Shown in pieces: positions 27,599 to 35,153 of a stretch of DNA of 41,851 bases (within the stretch, counting starts at the first letter, position 1; every line of letters starts with the position of its first letter). The DNA comes from Flavobacteriales bacterium (GTDB taxonomy: Bacteria; Bacteroidota; Bacteroidia; Flavobacteriales_D; Sanyastnellaceae), in the NCBI GenBank assembly GCA_022428285.1, contig JAKMCX010000123.1, forward strand, positions 1 to 41,851, read 5' to 3'. Below the pieces are notes generated by a model. That model was not told the origin of the DNA. It did no database searches and saw nothing but the letters and a program-made list of their open reading frames with translations. The position numbers and the translations under genes were made by a program.

Positions 27599-27639
27599 AA
27601 AGGCCCGCTCCCTGTATGGGGGGCGGGCCTTTATTTTTG
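27599..27639 (+). terminator. Rho-independent terminator after the second tandem T9SS gene
   Basis: A 10-bp stem AAAGGCCCGC (27599-27608) with GCGGGCCTTT (27623-27632), with possible extra pairing CCC/GGG inside the loop, is followed by a T-rich run to 27638. The T-tract is shared with the -7 box of the next gene. Confidence 0.88.
27632..27639 (+). promoter_or_regulatory. -7 box of the GH3 operon, overlapping a terminator
   Basis: TATTTTTG matches TAnnTTTG exactly and ends 5 bases before the ATG at 27645. The position a -33 element would occupy falls in the terminator hairpin and shows no TTTG, so promoter use is less certain than the box alone suggests. Confidence 0.45.
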
Positions 27640-27644
27640 CAGCG

Positions 27645-29192
27645 ATGTCAAAGGGCGGGTACACTCCTGGAAGCGGAGGTTGGAAAGGGCGCTTGGCCAG
27701 CCCTTGGGCGCGTCGCGTGCGCAGCAGGGACCACTTGGTCAATGCTGACCCGGCCCTTGCGCAAGCGGCCGTGTTGCAGGACTTGCTGTCTCAGGCTGCC
27801 CAGACCGCCTTTGGCAGGGACCATGGCTTGGGCGAAATCGCGGCCATTCAAGATCCGGTCGAACAGGCGGCGGCTTTCAGGGCGGCGGTTCCCGTGCGCG
27901 ACTATGAAGGGCTTCGGCCCTATGTAGAACGGGTGGTGGCTGGAGAAGCCGATGTGCTGTGGACAGGATTGCCCCAGTACTTCTGCAAGACTTCGGGAAC
28001 GACTTCGGGGGCCAAATACATTCCGCTCACAGAGGACAGTTTGCCCAACCACCTCGGCGCCGCTCAGAGGGCTTTGTTGCACCACATTGCCAACACCGGC
28101 AGTGCGGAATTTGTGGGGGGGAAGATGATTTTTCTGCAGGGCAGTCCCACTTTGGTGCCCACCCCTGGTGGTGTGCCCTTGGGCCGTTTGAGCGGCATTG
28201 TTGCCCACCACATCCCCGCTTACTTGCAGCGCAACCGTTTGCCTTCTTGGGATACGAACTGCATCGACGATTGGGAGACCAAGGTCGAGGCGATTGTGCG
28301 CGAGACGGCAGATCAGGACCTGCGTTTGATCAGCGGGATTCCGTCGTGGGTGCAGATGTACTTTGAACGGCTGTTGGAATTTACTGGCGCGGCCAATGTC
28401 AAGGAGGTGTTTCCCAACTTCTCGCTTTTTGTCTTCGGTGGAGTGGCCTACGCCCCTTACGCCGAACGGTTTCGCGAGCTCATAGGGGGAGATGTGGCCA
28501 TCGTGGAGACCTATCCCGCCAGCGAAGGCTTCATCGCTTACCAAGATGGTGCATTGGGCGAAGGCTTGCTGGTCAATGCGGCGGACGGATTGTTTTTGGA
28601 GTTTATTCCTGCGGATGAATATGGCCGTGCAGGTGCCCGCCGGTTGGGACTGGGAGAAGTGGAGATGGGGGTGAATTATGCGGTGGTCATTTCGTCCAAT
28701 GCGGGGCTGTGGGCCTACGATTTGGGGGATACGGTGCGCTTTGTGTCTTTGGCACCTGCTCGGATATTGGTGACGGGCCGCATCAAGCATTACACCAGTG
28801 CCTTCGGCGAACACGTCATCGCTGAGGAAGTGGAGTCTGCCATGGCCTCGGCTTTGGAGCAGGCAGGGGGACAGGTGGTAGAATTCCATGTGGCGCCGGA
28901 AGTCAATCCCGAAAATGGACTGCCCTATCATGAGTGGTTTGTAGAGTTTGCAGTAGCCCCCCCAGACGAAGGCGCTTTTGCTGCTGCCCTCGATGTGGCG
29001 CTTCAGGAGCGCAACCCGTATTACAAGGACCTGATTTCTGGAGCGGTGTTGCGCCAAGCCCAGGTCACGGCGCTGCGGTCTGGGGCCTTTCGCGCAGCCA
29101 TGGCACGTCGGGGCAAGCTCGGTGGCCAAAACAAAATCCCCCGCCTGGCCAACGACCGGTCCATGGCGGAACAATTGCTGGCAGATGTCTGA
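27645..29192 (+). CDS. GH3 family acyl-acid amido-synthetase-like protein
   Basis: A 515-residue protein of the GH3 branch of the ANL adenylating superfamily. The ATP-binding P-loop is CKTSGTTSGAKYIPLT near residues 112-127. The second nucleotide motif, VETYPASEGFIAYQ, is near 287, and the third, YDLGDTVRFVS, near 359; the flexible C-terminal domain starts after GRIKHYTSAFGEHVI. In plants GH3 enzymes adenylate jasmonate, indole-acetate or benzoates and join them to amino acids. Bacterial members, common in Bacteroidota, have no settled substrate, so only acyl-adenylate chemistry can be inferred. It is the first gene of a tightly packed five-gene run ending with haaO, and its stop overlaps the next start by 8 bases (ATGTCTGA). 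Lysine content is normal, unlike the secreted neighbours. Confidence 0.9.
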   Translation: MSKGGYTPGSGGWKGRLASPWARRVRSRDHLVNADPALAQAAVLQDLLSQAAQTAFGRDHGLGEIAAIQDPVEQAAAFRAAVPVRDYEGLRPYVERVVAGEADVLWTGLPQYFCKTSGTTSGAKYIPLTEDSLPNHLGAAQRALLHHIANTGSAEFVGGKMIFLQGSPTLVPTPGGVPLGRLSGIVAHHIPAYLQRNRLPSWDTNCIDDWETKVEAIVRETADQDLRLISGIPSWVQMYFERLLEFTGAANVKEVFPNFSLFVFGGVAYAPYAERFRELIGGDVAIVETYPASEGFIAYQDGALGEGLLVNAADGLFLEFIPADEYGRAGARRLGLGEVEMGVNYAVVISSNAGLWAYDLGDTVRFVSLAPARILVTGRIKHYTSAFGEHVIAEEVESAMASALEQAGGQVVEFHVAPEVNPENGLPYHEWFVEFAVAPPDEGAFAAALDVALQERNPYYKDLISGAVLRQAQVTALRSGAFRAAMARRGKLGGQNKIPRLANDRSMAEQLLADV

Positions 29193-29811
29193 ACACAACC
29201 GTACCATCCTCGTCGGCGTTGCCGGAGGAAGCGCCTCTGGAAAAGGCACTGTCGTTGACCGCCTGTTGGCCCATTATGGCGAAAAGGCGGCGGTCCTGCG
29301 CATGGACGATTACTACAAGCCCATTGGACAGGTTCCGCGCGATGCCGATGGCGAACCGAATTTCGATGAGCCCGACTCCTTGGACTTGGCGCGGTTGGCC
29401 GGTGACTTGGATGTACTTCGAGCGGGAGAAGACCTCCACATTGACAGTTACACCTTCAATCAACCGGGCGTGCAGTCTCAACGGCTTCACATTCCGGCCT
29501 GCCCGATTGTGTTTCTGGACGGCTTGTTTTTGTTGCACGATGTGGGAGTTCGGGAGCGTCTTCACCTGACCGTATACATCCACGCCACTCCTGAAACCCG
29601 CTTGGCGCGCAGGATGGCCCGGGATCAAGCAGAGCGCAGCCTGACGCCAGAAATCATCCAATACCAGTGGGACCGGCATGTCAGGCCTGGAGACCTCGCT
29701 TACCTCGAACCGGTGTCCCATCTTGCGCATGTTGCCGTGGACAACGACCGGCCTGGAGAAGCAGACTTGTCGGAAGTCCATGCCGCCATTTCCGGTTTGA
29801 TTCAACCTTGA
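29185..29811 (+). CDS. udk: Uridine kinase-like P-loop kinase
   Basis: The ATG at 29185 gives 208 residues, the usual uridine kinase length (about 207); the longer frame from 29122 is only overlap with the GH3 gene. Walker A is GVAGGSASGKGT at 11-22. RMDDYYKPIGQVPRDADGEPNFDEPDSLD matches the substrate lid of uridine/cytidine kinases, VFLDGLFLLHD is the Walker B-like strand, and RMARDQAERS the LID arginines. It would phosphorylate uridine or cytidine in pyrimidine salvage. It is diverged (GKGT in place of GKTT), as are other Bacteroidota members I recall, so another small-molecule substrate cannot be excluded. It is coupled to the GH3 gene by an 8-base overlap and followed 10 bases later by the ArsC-like gene. 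Confidence 0.82.
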   Translation: MSEHNRTILVGVAGGSASGKGTVVDRLLAHYGEKAAVLRMDDYYKPIGQVPRDADGEPNFDEPDSLDLARLAGDLDVLRAGEDLHIDSYTFNQPGVQSQRLHIPACPIVFLDGLFLLHDVGVRERLHLTVYIHATPETRLARRMARDQAERSLTPEIIQYQWDRHVRPGDLAYLEPVSHLAHVAVDNDRPGEADLSEVHAAISGLIQP

Positions 29812-29821
29812 AACCCACCCC

Positions 29822-30181
29822 ATGTCGAAGACCTTCTTCACCCTTCCCACTTGCAAGACGTGCCAGCGCATTGAGGCAGACTTAAAGCCTGCCGAAAGCG
29901 GTGCCGTTGTGCGCGACATCAAAGCCCAAGCCATCACGGCAGAGGAAGTCGATGCCATGCACGCCCATTCCGGAAGCTATGAGGCCCTGTTCAGCCGCCG
30001 TGCGATGAAATTCCGTTCTATGGGACTGGCAGAACGACAGTTGACAGAGTCGGACTACCGCCAGCTGATCATGGATGAATACACCTTTCTCAAGCGCCCG
30101 GTGCTCTTGACCGGTTCGGGGGTGTTTGCCGGTTCTGCCAAAGCCTCTGTTGAGGCTGCGCGGGCGGCACTCAAGGGTTAA
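29822..30181 (+). CDS. ArsC/Spx-family thioredoxin-fold protein
   Basis: A 119-residue protein of the ArsC/Spx family. The N-terminal LPTCKTCQRI places Cys11 and Cys14 in a CxxC arrangement, as in Spx-type proteins and unlike the single-cysteine glutaredoxin-coupled arsenate reductases. The conserved parts GSYEALFSRRAMKFRSMGL (near 51-69) and YTFLKRPVLLTGSGVFAGS (near 88-106), including the RP that shapes the ArsC active site, are present. Family members are arsenate reductases or redox-sensing RNA polymerase regulators; which applies cannot be told from sequence. No arsenic genes lie nearby, so a detoxification role is not supported by context. It is third in the GH3 operon. Confidence 0.82.
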   Translation: MSKTFFTLPTCKTCQRIEADLKPAESGAVVRDIKAQAITAEEVDAMHAHSGSYEALFSRRAMKFRSMGLAERQLTESDYRQLIMDEYTFLKRPVLLTGSGVFAGSAKASVEAARAALKG

Positions 30182-30192
30182 ATCAGCAGGAC

Positions 30193-31107
30193 TTGCAGCG
30201 GTTACTTGCCCATCTGGCCTTGCTGGTCGTGGCGTTGGTCTACGGTGGTAATTACCTCGTGGCCAAGGGGCTCATGCCTGATTTGGTGGGGCCGAGTGGG
30301 TTCATTGTGTTGCGCGTGACAGGGGCATTGGCCTTGTTTTCGTTGCTGTTGCCCTTCAATCGGGAGCGGGTGGCCAAGGCGGACATTCCCCGGTTGATTT
30401 TCTGTGGCGTGACGGGAGTGGGCATCAACATGCTGCTCTTTTTCAATGGGCTGAACATCACAAGCCCCGTCAATGCCAGTTTGATCATGACGGTGAACCC
30501 CATTTTGGTGCTGATCGCCAGTGCGGTGGTGCTGGGACAGCCCATCGTGAAGCGCCGGTTGCTCGGCGTCATTTTGGGGGGTGTGGGTGCAGCGGCGATC
30601 CTTTTGTGGAGTGGGTCAGGTGACCGCATCCATGCCTCTTGGCAAGGTGACCTCATGATCTTGATCAACGCGACCAGTTACGCGTTTTACCTCGTAGCGG
30701 TCAAGCCCCTCATGTCGAAGTACAAGCCTTTGACAGTGGTGACGTGGGTTTTTCTGTTTGGCTGGTTGTTTACCACGCCCATTGGTTGGCGCCAAGCCGC
30801 CGACATTGATTGGAGCTTGTTTGGGGCTTCGGAATGGATGGGGGTGGCCTATGTGGTGCTGGCCACCACTTTTTTGGTCTACTTGCTCAACATTTTCGCG
30901 ATGCGCCATTTGCAACCTACGGTGGTGAGCGTCTACATCTACCTGCAGCCCCTGTTGGCCACGCTGTTTAGCGTAGCTCAGGCCCGCTACGGGGGCACAG
31001 ATTACATGGTGGATACGGGTTGGCCGCTGTGGGCCTTTGGAGCGCTCATTTTCTTGGGGGTGTATCTGGTAGGCAAGCCTGTTCGAACGACACCTTCTAA
31101 GGCTTAA
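30193..31107 (+). CDS. EamA/DMT superfamily transporter
   Basis: A 304-residue inner-membrane protein with about ten hydrophobic segments arranged as two EamA repeats (about 1-140 and 150-300). YGGNYLVAKGLMPDLVGPSGFIVLRV at the start, NASLIMTVNPILVLIASAVVLGQ near the end of the first repeat, and the matching VVSVYIYLQPLLATLFS in the second are characteristic. DMT proteins of this type export amino acids or other small metabolites. The start is TTG at 30193 since no ATG occurs before the conserved first helix; this is the least certain start in the operon. It lies between the ArsC-like gene and haaO, so the exported compound could be related to aromatic-acid metabolism; this is inference. Confidence 0.87.
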   Translation: MQRLLAHLALLVVALVYGGNYLVAKGLMPDLVGPSGFIVLRVTGALALFSLLLPFNRERVAKADIPRLIFCGVTGVGINMLLFFNGLNITSPVNASLIMTVNPILVLIASAVVLGQPIVKRRLLGVILGGVGAAAILLWSGSGDRIHASWQGDLMILINATSYAFYLVAVKPLMSKYKPLTVVTWVFLFGWLFTTPIGWRQAADIDWSLFGASEWMGVAYVVLATTFLVYLLNIFAMRHLQPTVVSVYIYLQPLLATLFSVAQARYGGTDYMVDTGWPLWAFGALIFLGVYLVGKPVRTTPSKA

Positions 31108-31116
31108 TTTCAGCCT

Positions 31117-31653
31117 ATGTCGATTTCCAAGCCTTTCAACCTGACCACATGGATCGAGGAGCACCGCGACTTGCTCAAACCACCAGTGGGCAACAAGAAC
31201 CTCTACGTTGACAGTGGAGACTACATCGTGATGATTGTGGCGGGTCCCAATGCGCGCAAGGATTACCACTACAACGAAACGGAGGAGTTGTTTTACCAGT
31301 TGGAGGGCCACATCACGGTGCGGATTCAGGAAGACGGAAAGGCTGTGGACATGAGGCTCGGACCAGGGGACATGTATTTGCACCCGGCCAAAGTCCCGCA
31401 CAGCCCCATGCGGGAGGCGGGATCCCTGGGCTTGGTGATTGAGCGCAAGCGCGAAGGCAGCGGCATGCAAGACGGCTTGCTGTGGTTCTGCGATGGTTGC
31501 AATGCCAAGCTGCATGAAACCTATTTCGAGCTGCGGGACATTGAAAAGGATTTCTTGCCCCGCTTTCGGGAGTTTTATGGCAGCGAAGCGAAGCGAAGTT
31601 GTTCTCACTGTGGCGATGTGATGCCCACCGACAAGCGCTTCGTGGATGCTTAA
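31117..31653 (+). CDS. haaO: 3-Hydroxyanthranilate 3,4-dioxygenase
   Basis: A 178-residue cupin dioxygenase that opens 3-hydroxyanthranilate to 2-amino-3-carboxymuconate semialdehyde, the precursor of quinolinate. The metal ligands fit H51, E57 (DYHYNETEELFYQ) and H95 (KVPHSPMRE). The C-terminal rubredoxin-like iron site shows two CxxC pairs, C125/C128 (CDGC) and C162/C165 (CSHC), as in the bacterial and yeast enzymes. Length and motif order fit the bacterial family. The upstream step, kynureninase, is at 16877, but the other kynurenine-pathway genes and nadC are not seen here. It is the last gene of the GH3 operon, 9 bases after the DMT stop. Confidence 0.96.
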   Translation: MSISKPFNLTTWIEEHRDLLKPPVGNKNLYVDSGDYIVMIVAGPNARKDYHYNETEELFYQLEGHITVRIQEDGKAVDMRLGPGDMYLHPAKVPHSPMREAGSLGLVIERKREGSGMQDGLLWFCDGCNAKLHETYFELRDIEKDFLPRFREFYGSEAKRSCSHCGDVMPTDKRFVDA

Positions 31654-31717
31654 AGGAGCAAGCAACGAAGTCTTCAAGAATTCAGTTTTAAGCGTGAGTG
31701 AAGTCAATTTTTAAAGG

Positions 31718-34700
31718 ATGAGATTCAAACTGCAGTTCTTGGGCTTGGCCCTGTTGACGGTACTCTTTGCGGAGGCCCAACCGGTGTTGGTGGACGGAGA
31801 TGTTTGCTTGGACATAGAAGTGGTGGCCATCCACACAGAAGGCGCGCTCGAAGGCTTGACCACCTATCGCTTGTTTGCCACATTGCCCGGCCCTGAAGAC
31901 GTGATCACCACCGTGTTTGGAGATGCCGAGCACCCCACAAGTGTGCAAACAACCACGTCGTTTTACCAGGACGAGATTGGCGGACAATTCCCCTGTGCCA
32001 ACAACCCCATCCTCTTTGATGCTTTTCCCAGTTTGGCTTGGGACAGCTGGCTGACCTTGGGAATCTCCGGTCCGCCTGACCCTTCGCTGGGGGAGGACTG
32101 TCCCCAAGTGGTCATGAGCACGGGCTCTCCGTTTGTCACAGAGTTTGAAAGCGGCAACGGCTTTACGATTGACGATATGATTGGAAGCGCCTGGTTTGTG
32201 GTGCCTTCGAATACCAACGGGCTTCCAGATGCTGATGGTCGGGTTCTCCTGGCACAGTTGACGACCGACGGCGCACTTTCTGGGGTGTTTTACATTCAAG
32301 TTTTGCCTGGAGGAGTGGGCACCCTGGCCGAAGTTGTGGGGCTGCCTTTTTATGGAGAATGCGCAGAAATCTCACCGATACAATGCCCAGAGGAAATCGC
32401 CGTGGACGCTGCGGGATGCGATTGGCAATTCGAAGCGGGAAGTTTTCAGCCGTCGGATACCGCTGTGTGGTCGTTTGGCGACGACGTTCAGGTCGGAGGC
32501 CATTACACTGAATATTCTTTTGCCCAAGACGGTCAATACCCTGTATCCGTCACTTACAGCTCGGCCTATTGTCCCGAAGGGGTGACGTTGGTCACAGAAG
32601 TGTCGGTAGAGGGGTGCTCGGAAGTGGAGTGCACGCTGGAGTTGAACGTAGAAACCGCCCAAGAAGGGGAGGTGATCATGGTGATTCCGGTGGATTACCC
32701 GGAAGGCGTTGAATTGGTGTATTCGCTCAATGGCGAGGTTTTCCAAGAGGGAGGCTTGGCCATGACGCTGCCGGTGGGAACGGGCAATGCCCCTTGGCAA
32801 GTTTGTGTCCAATATGTGTCTGAAGATTGCCCAGATGGGGTGGTCGCATGCACGGGAAGTGAAGACTATGAGCCGGGCTGCCCAGACGAAATTTGGGTGG
32901 GTGGCTCAGGATGTGAATACATCTTAAGTATCTGCGATTACACGGAAGGAGAAAGCGTGGAATGGACGTTCAGCGATGGCACTTCGTCCGAGGGTCACTT
33001 CACGTGGCATACGTTCCCGGAGGACGGCATCTATGAAGCATGTGCGACTTATGTGAGCCCTACTTGTCCTGATACTGCGGTGCTGTGCACGGCGGTGGAA
33101 GTAGAGGGGTGTGGGCCTTGCCCGCTGGAGGTTGTGATCCTCAACAGTGCCACTGAAGATGAAGGTTGGATTCTTGAAGCGGTGGGGATGCCACCGGGCA
33201 CCGTTGTTTCATGGTTGGATGCTGAGGGCGCCTTGATTTCGGAGTCTGTTGAATTGTATTTCTCCGGCGAGGGGACGGTTTGCGCTGTTTACGAATCGGA
33301 GGACTGCCCTGAAGGGGTAGAAGCGTGCATTGAATTGGAACTTCCTGAGCCTGAATGCGGGGTGGAAGTGACCATCACACCCCTTGGCGAATGCGGGCAG
33401 TATTTGGCCCAATACGAGGGTGAACCAGGCCCGGGAGATGTGATGTGGTACCTCGACGGGGACCTTGTGCAGACAGGAGGAAGCGGGTTTGATTTTGCTT
33501 TGGACAGCGCCCAAGTGGCGGTCTTGTGCGCTGTGGCGACAGGAGCAGATTGTCCCGAAGGCGAGGAGGTGTGCACTGAAGTGCAGAACGAAGGTTGTGA
33601 ACCTTGTTTGAATGAGGATGAGGCCGAACTCATGGTGTTGCCCTTGGACGGGGAGGCGCCTTGTAGTGTGATGTTGCTGCTGGAGATGATGCAGCCCAAT
33701 GACTTCTACATTTTCTGGGATTTTGGAGATGGCATCACCACGACCGACGCCTATCTGTTTACCAACCATCAATACTCGGAATCTGGCACTTACGAGGTCT
33801 GTGCCACGGTGTTCAGTCCCGGATGTTTGGAAGGGGCCACGTGGTGCATCGATGTGGAGGTGGAAGGTTGCGACCAACCTTGTGAGCCCATTGCCGTGAC
33901 TGTTGCGCCCAACGAGGGGGCTTCCGGTTATTATTTCTGGTCTGGATACGCTGAGAATTGGGCGCAGGAGGGGGTGTTTTTCATTCCCGAGGGGAGCGCT
34001 GATCCGGTGGAATTGGGGTTGTGCCTCGCCGATGGGTGTTACGTGCTCGACTTCTGGGGATCAAGCGACCTTGACCTTGCGTCCGAACTGGACATCAGCG
34101 TGTCTGACTCGGAGGGCACAGTAGCTTGGGAGAATGAGCCGCTCATCGATGAGAATGGCTGGCAGGTCATCAGTTTTGGTGTGGGCGGTGGCTGTGATCC
34201 CGAACCCGAGGAATGTGAACTTGAAATCGAGGCGGCTCAGGAAGCAGATGGCAGCTGGACCTTGACGGCAGTCACTGAATCGCTGGAGGACGTTGGCTTT
34301 GTCTGGACCTTTTCGGATGGCTCCGTGCTGAATGGGGCAACGGTGAGTTACGCTTTTGTGTCCGGCACCCCCTTTGAGACCGCTTGTGTTGCGGCATTCT
34401 TTCCGGAGTGTGATGAGGTATTGGCGGCTTGCATCGACCTCGACAATGGGGCGGATGGGACATGCGAGGCTGTAGAAGTTGTGATTGAGGGCGAAACGTT
34501 TGTGGAATTGTTGGAGGATTTGGAGTGGGCGTGGAGCTTGTTCGGAGGTGGGTTTGAATGGTCCGACGCCATGTCGTTGGACCCGATGGATGGCGATGCC
34601 GGTGGCATTGTTCTGTGCCTGCCCCCTGGATGTTATGCCCTGTCTATGGAGATGTCTGGATTGCCAGGGTTTCAAGGCCTGCCTGGAATGACGATGTCCT

Positions 34701-35068
34701 TGAACATTGGTGCAGAAGAGCAGGTGTCCGTAGACCTTACTTCGATTGAAGGGGTGTTTGACCTGGAATTTGGGGTTTTGACCGACTGCGAATCCGCCAT
34801 TGAAGAGGCGTCGGTTTTGGCTCCAACGGGCCTTTCGGTATTCCCAAACCCCGCCGATGGCGCGGCCCATGTGCGGTTGGATGATGCCGCATTTGACGGC
34901 AAGGCATCGTGGGTTTTGGCCGATGGATTGGGTCGAATTGTGCTCCGAGGAACAGCCGCTGCGCCGCTCTGGGAATTGCCCTTGCATGGACTGCCGCCCG
35001 GCGGCTATTTGTTGCATGTGGTAAGTGGCGTTCACCGCCTCGACCAGAGGGTGATGGTCACCCGCTGA
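31718..35068 (+). CDS. Giant cysteine-rich, PKD-like repeat protein with T9SS type A sorting domain
   Basis: A 1,116-residue secreted protein with signal peptide MRFKLQFLGLALLTVLFAEA and cleavage before QPVLV. Residues 22 to about 215 form a unique N-terminal domain. From about 220 to 925 there are roughly eight modules of 75-105 residues, most with PKD-like strands (VWSFGDDV, EWTFSDGT, FWDFGDGITTTDAY, VWTFSDGS). Many carry the cysteine pattern VC-x3-Y-x-S-x2-CP-[ED]-G-V-x3-C and end in EGC. Module starts lie near 221, 299, 386, 463, 545, 625, 717, 825 and 915. The final 70 residues (LSVFPNPADGAAH onward) are a type A sorting domain. About 47 cysteines suggest a disulfide-stabilised surface protein. 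No lysine or arginine occurs from 176 to 1052. Passenger role unknown; a long adhesin or structural stalk is plausible. DUF2723 lies 85 bases downstream. Confidence 0.88.
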   Translation: MRFKLQFLGLALLTVLFAEAQPVLVDGDVCLDIEVVAIHTEGALEGLTTYRLFATLPGPEDVITTVFGDAEHPTSVQTTTSFYQDEIGGQFPCANNPILFDAFPSLAWDSWLTLGISGPPDPSLGEDCPQVVMSTGSPFVTEFESGNGFTIDDMIGSAWFVVPSNTNGLPDADGRVLLAQLTTDGALSGVFYIQVLPGGVGTLAEVVGLPFYGECAEISPIQCPEEIAVDAAGCDWQFEAGSFQPSDTAVWSFGDDVQVGGHYTEYSFAQDGQYPVSVTYSSAYCPEGVTLVTEVSVEGCSEVECTLELNVETAQEGEVIMVIPVDYPEGVELVYSLNGEVFQEGGLAMTLPVGTGNAPWQVCVQYVSEDCPDGVVACTGSEDYEPGCPDEIWVGGSGCEYILSICDYTEGESVEWTFSDGTSSEGHFTWHTFPEDGIYEACATYVSPTCPDTAVLCTAVEVEGCGPCPLEVVILNSATEDEGWILEAVGMPPGTVVSWLDAEGALISESVELYFSGEGTVCAVYESEDCPEGVEACIELELPEPECGVEVTITPLGECGQYLAQYEGEPGPGDVMWYLDGDLVQTGGSGFDFALDSAQVAVLCAVATGADCPEGEEVCTEVQNEGCEPCLNEDEAELMVLPLDGEAPCSVMLLLEMMQPNDFYIFWDFGDGITTTDAYLFTNHQYSESGTYEVCATVFSPGCLEGATWCIDVEVEGCDQPCEPIAVTVAPNEGASGYYFWSGYAENWAQEGVFFIPEGSADPVELGLCLADGCYVLDFWGSSDLDLASELDISVSDSEGTVAWENEPLIDENGWQVISFGVGGGCDPEPEECELEIEAAQEADGSWTLTAVTESLEDVGFVWTFSDGSVLNGATVSYAFVSGTPFETACVAAFFPECDEVLAACIDLDNGADGTCEAVEVVIEGETFVELLEDLEWAWSLFGGGFEWSDAMSLDPMDGDAGGIVLCLPPGCYALSMEMSGLPGFQGLPGMTMSLNIGAEEQVSVDLTSIEGVFDLEFGVLTDCESAIEEASVLAPTGLSVFPNPADGAAHVRLDDAAFDGKASWVLADGLGRIVLRGTAAAPLWELPLHGLPPGGYLLHVVSGVHRLDQRVMVTR

Positions 35069-35076
35069 GGAGGGCC

Positions 35077-35084
35077 TATTTTCG
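35077..35084 (+). promoter_or_regulatory. Possible -7 box upstream of the DUF2723 gene
   Basis: TATTTTCG, one base from TAnnTTTG, lies just after the stop of the giant T9SS gene. It ends 69 bases before the preferred ATG (35154) and 15 bases before the alternative ATG (35100). Confidence 0.35.
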
Positions 35085-35153
35085 CGGTAGTTCCACAGAA
35101 TGGGGTTCCGAAGTTTCGGGGCTGTTTTTTTGACAGGGACCAATCCACGCCGC

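Noticed and set aside
27648-29249. Minus-strand open frame of 533 codons opposite the GH3 gene
   Set aside because: Shadow of a well-supported gene; no domain, no start context, and composition typical of an antisense reading.
31582-31598. Short tandem repeat (GCGAA three times) near the end of haaO
   Set aside because: It encodes part of the linker before the CSHC iron site; three units are too few to argue for a variable tract.
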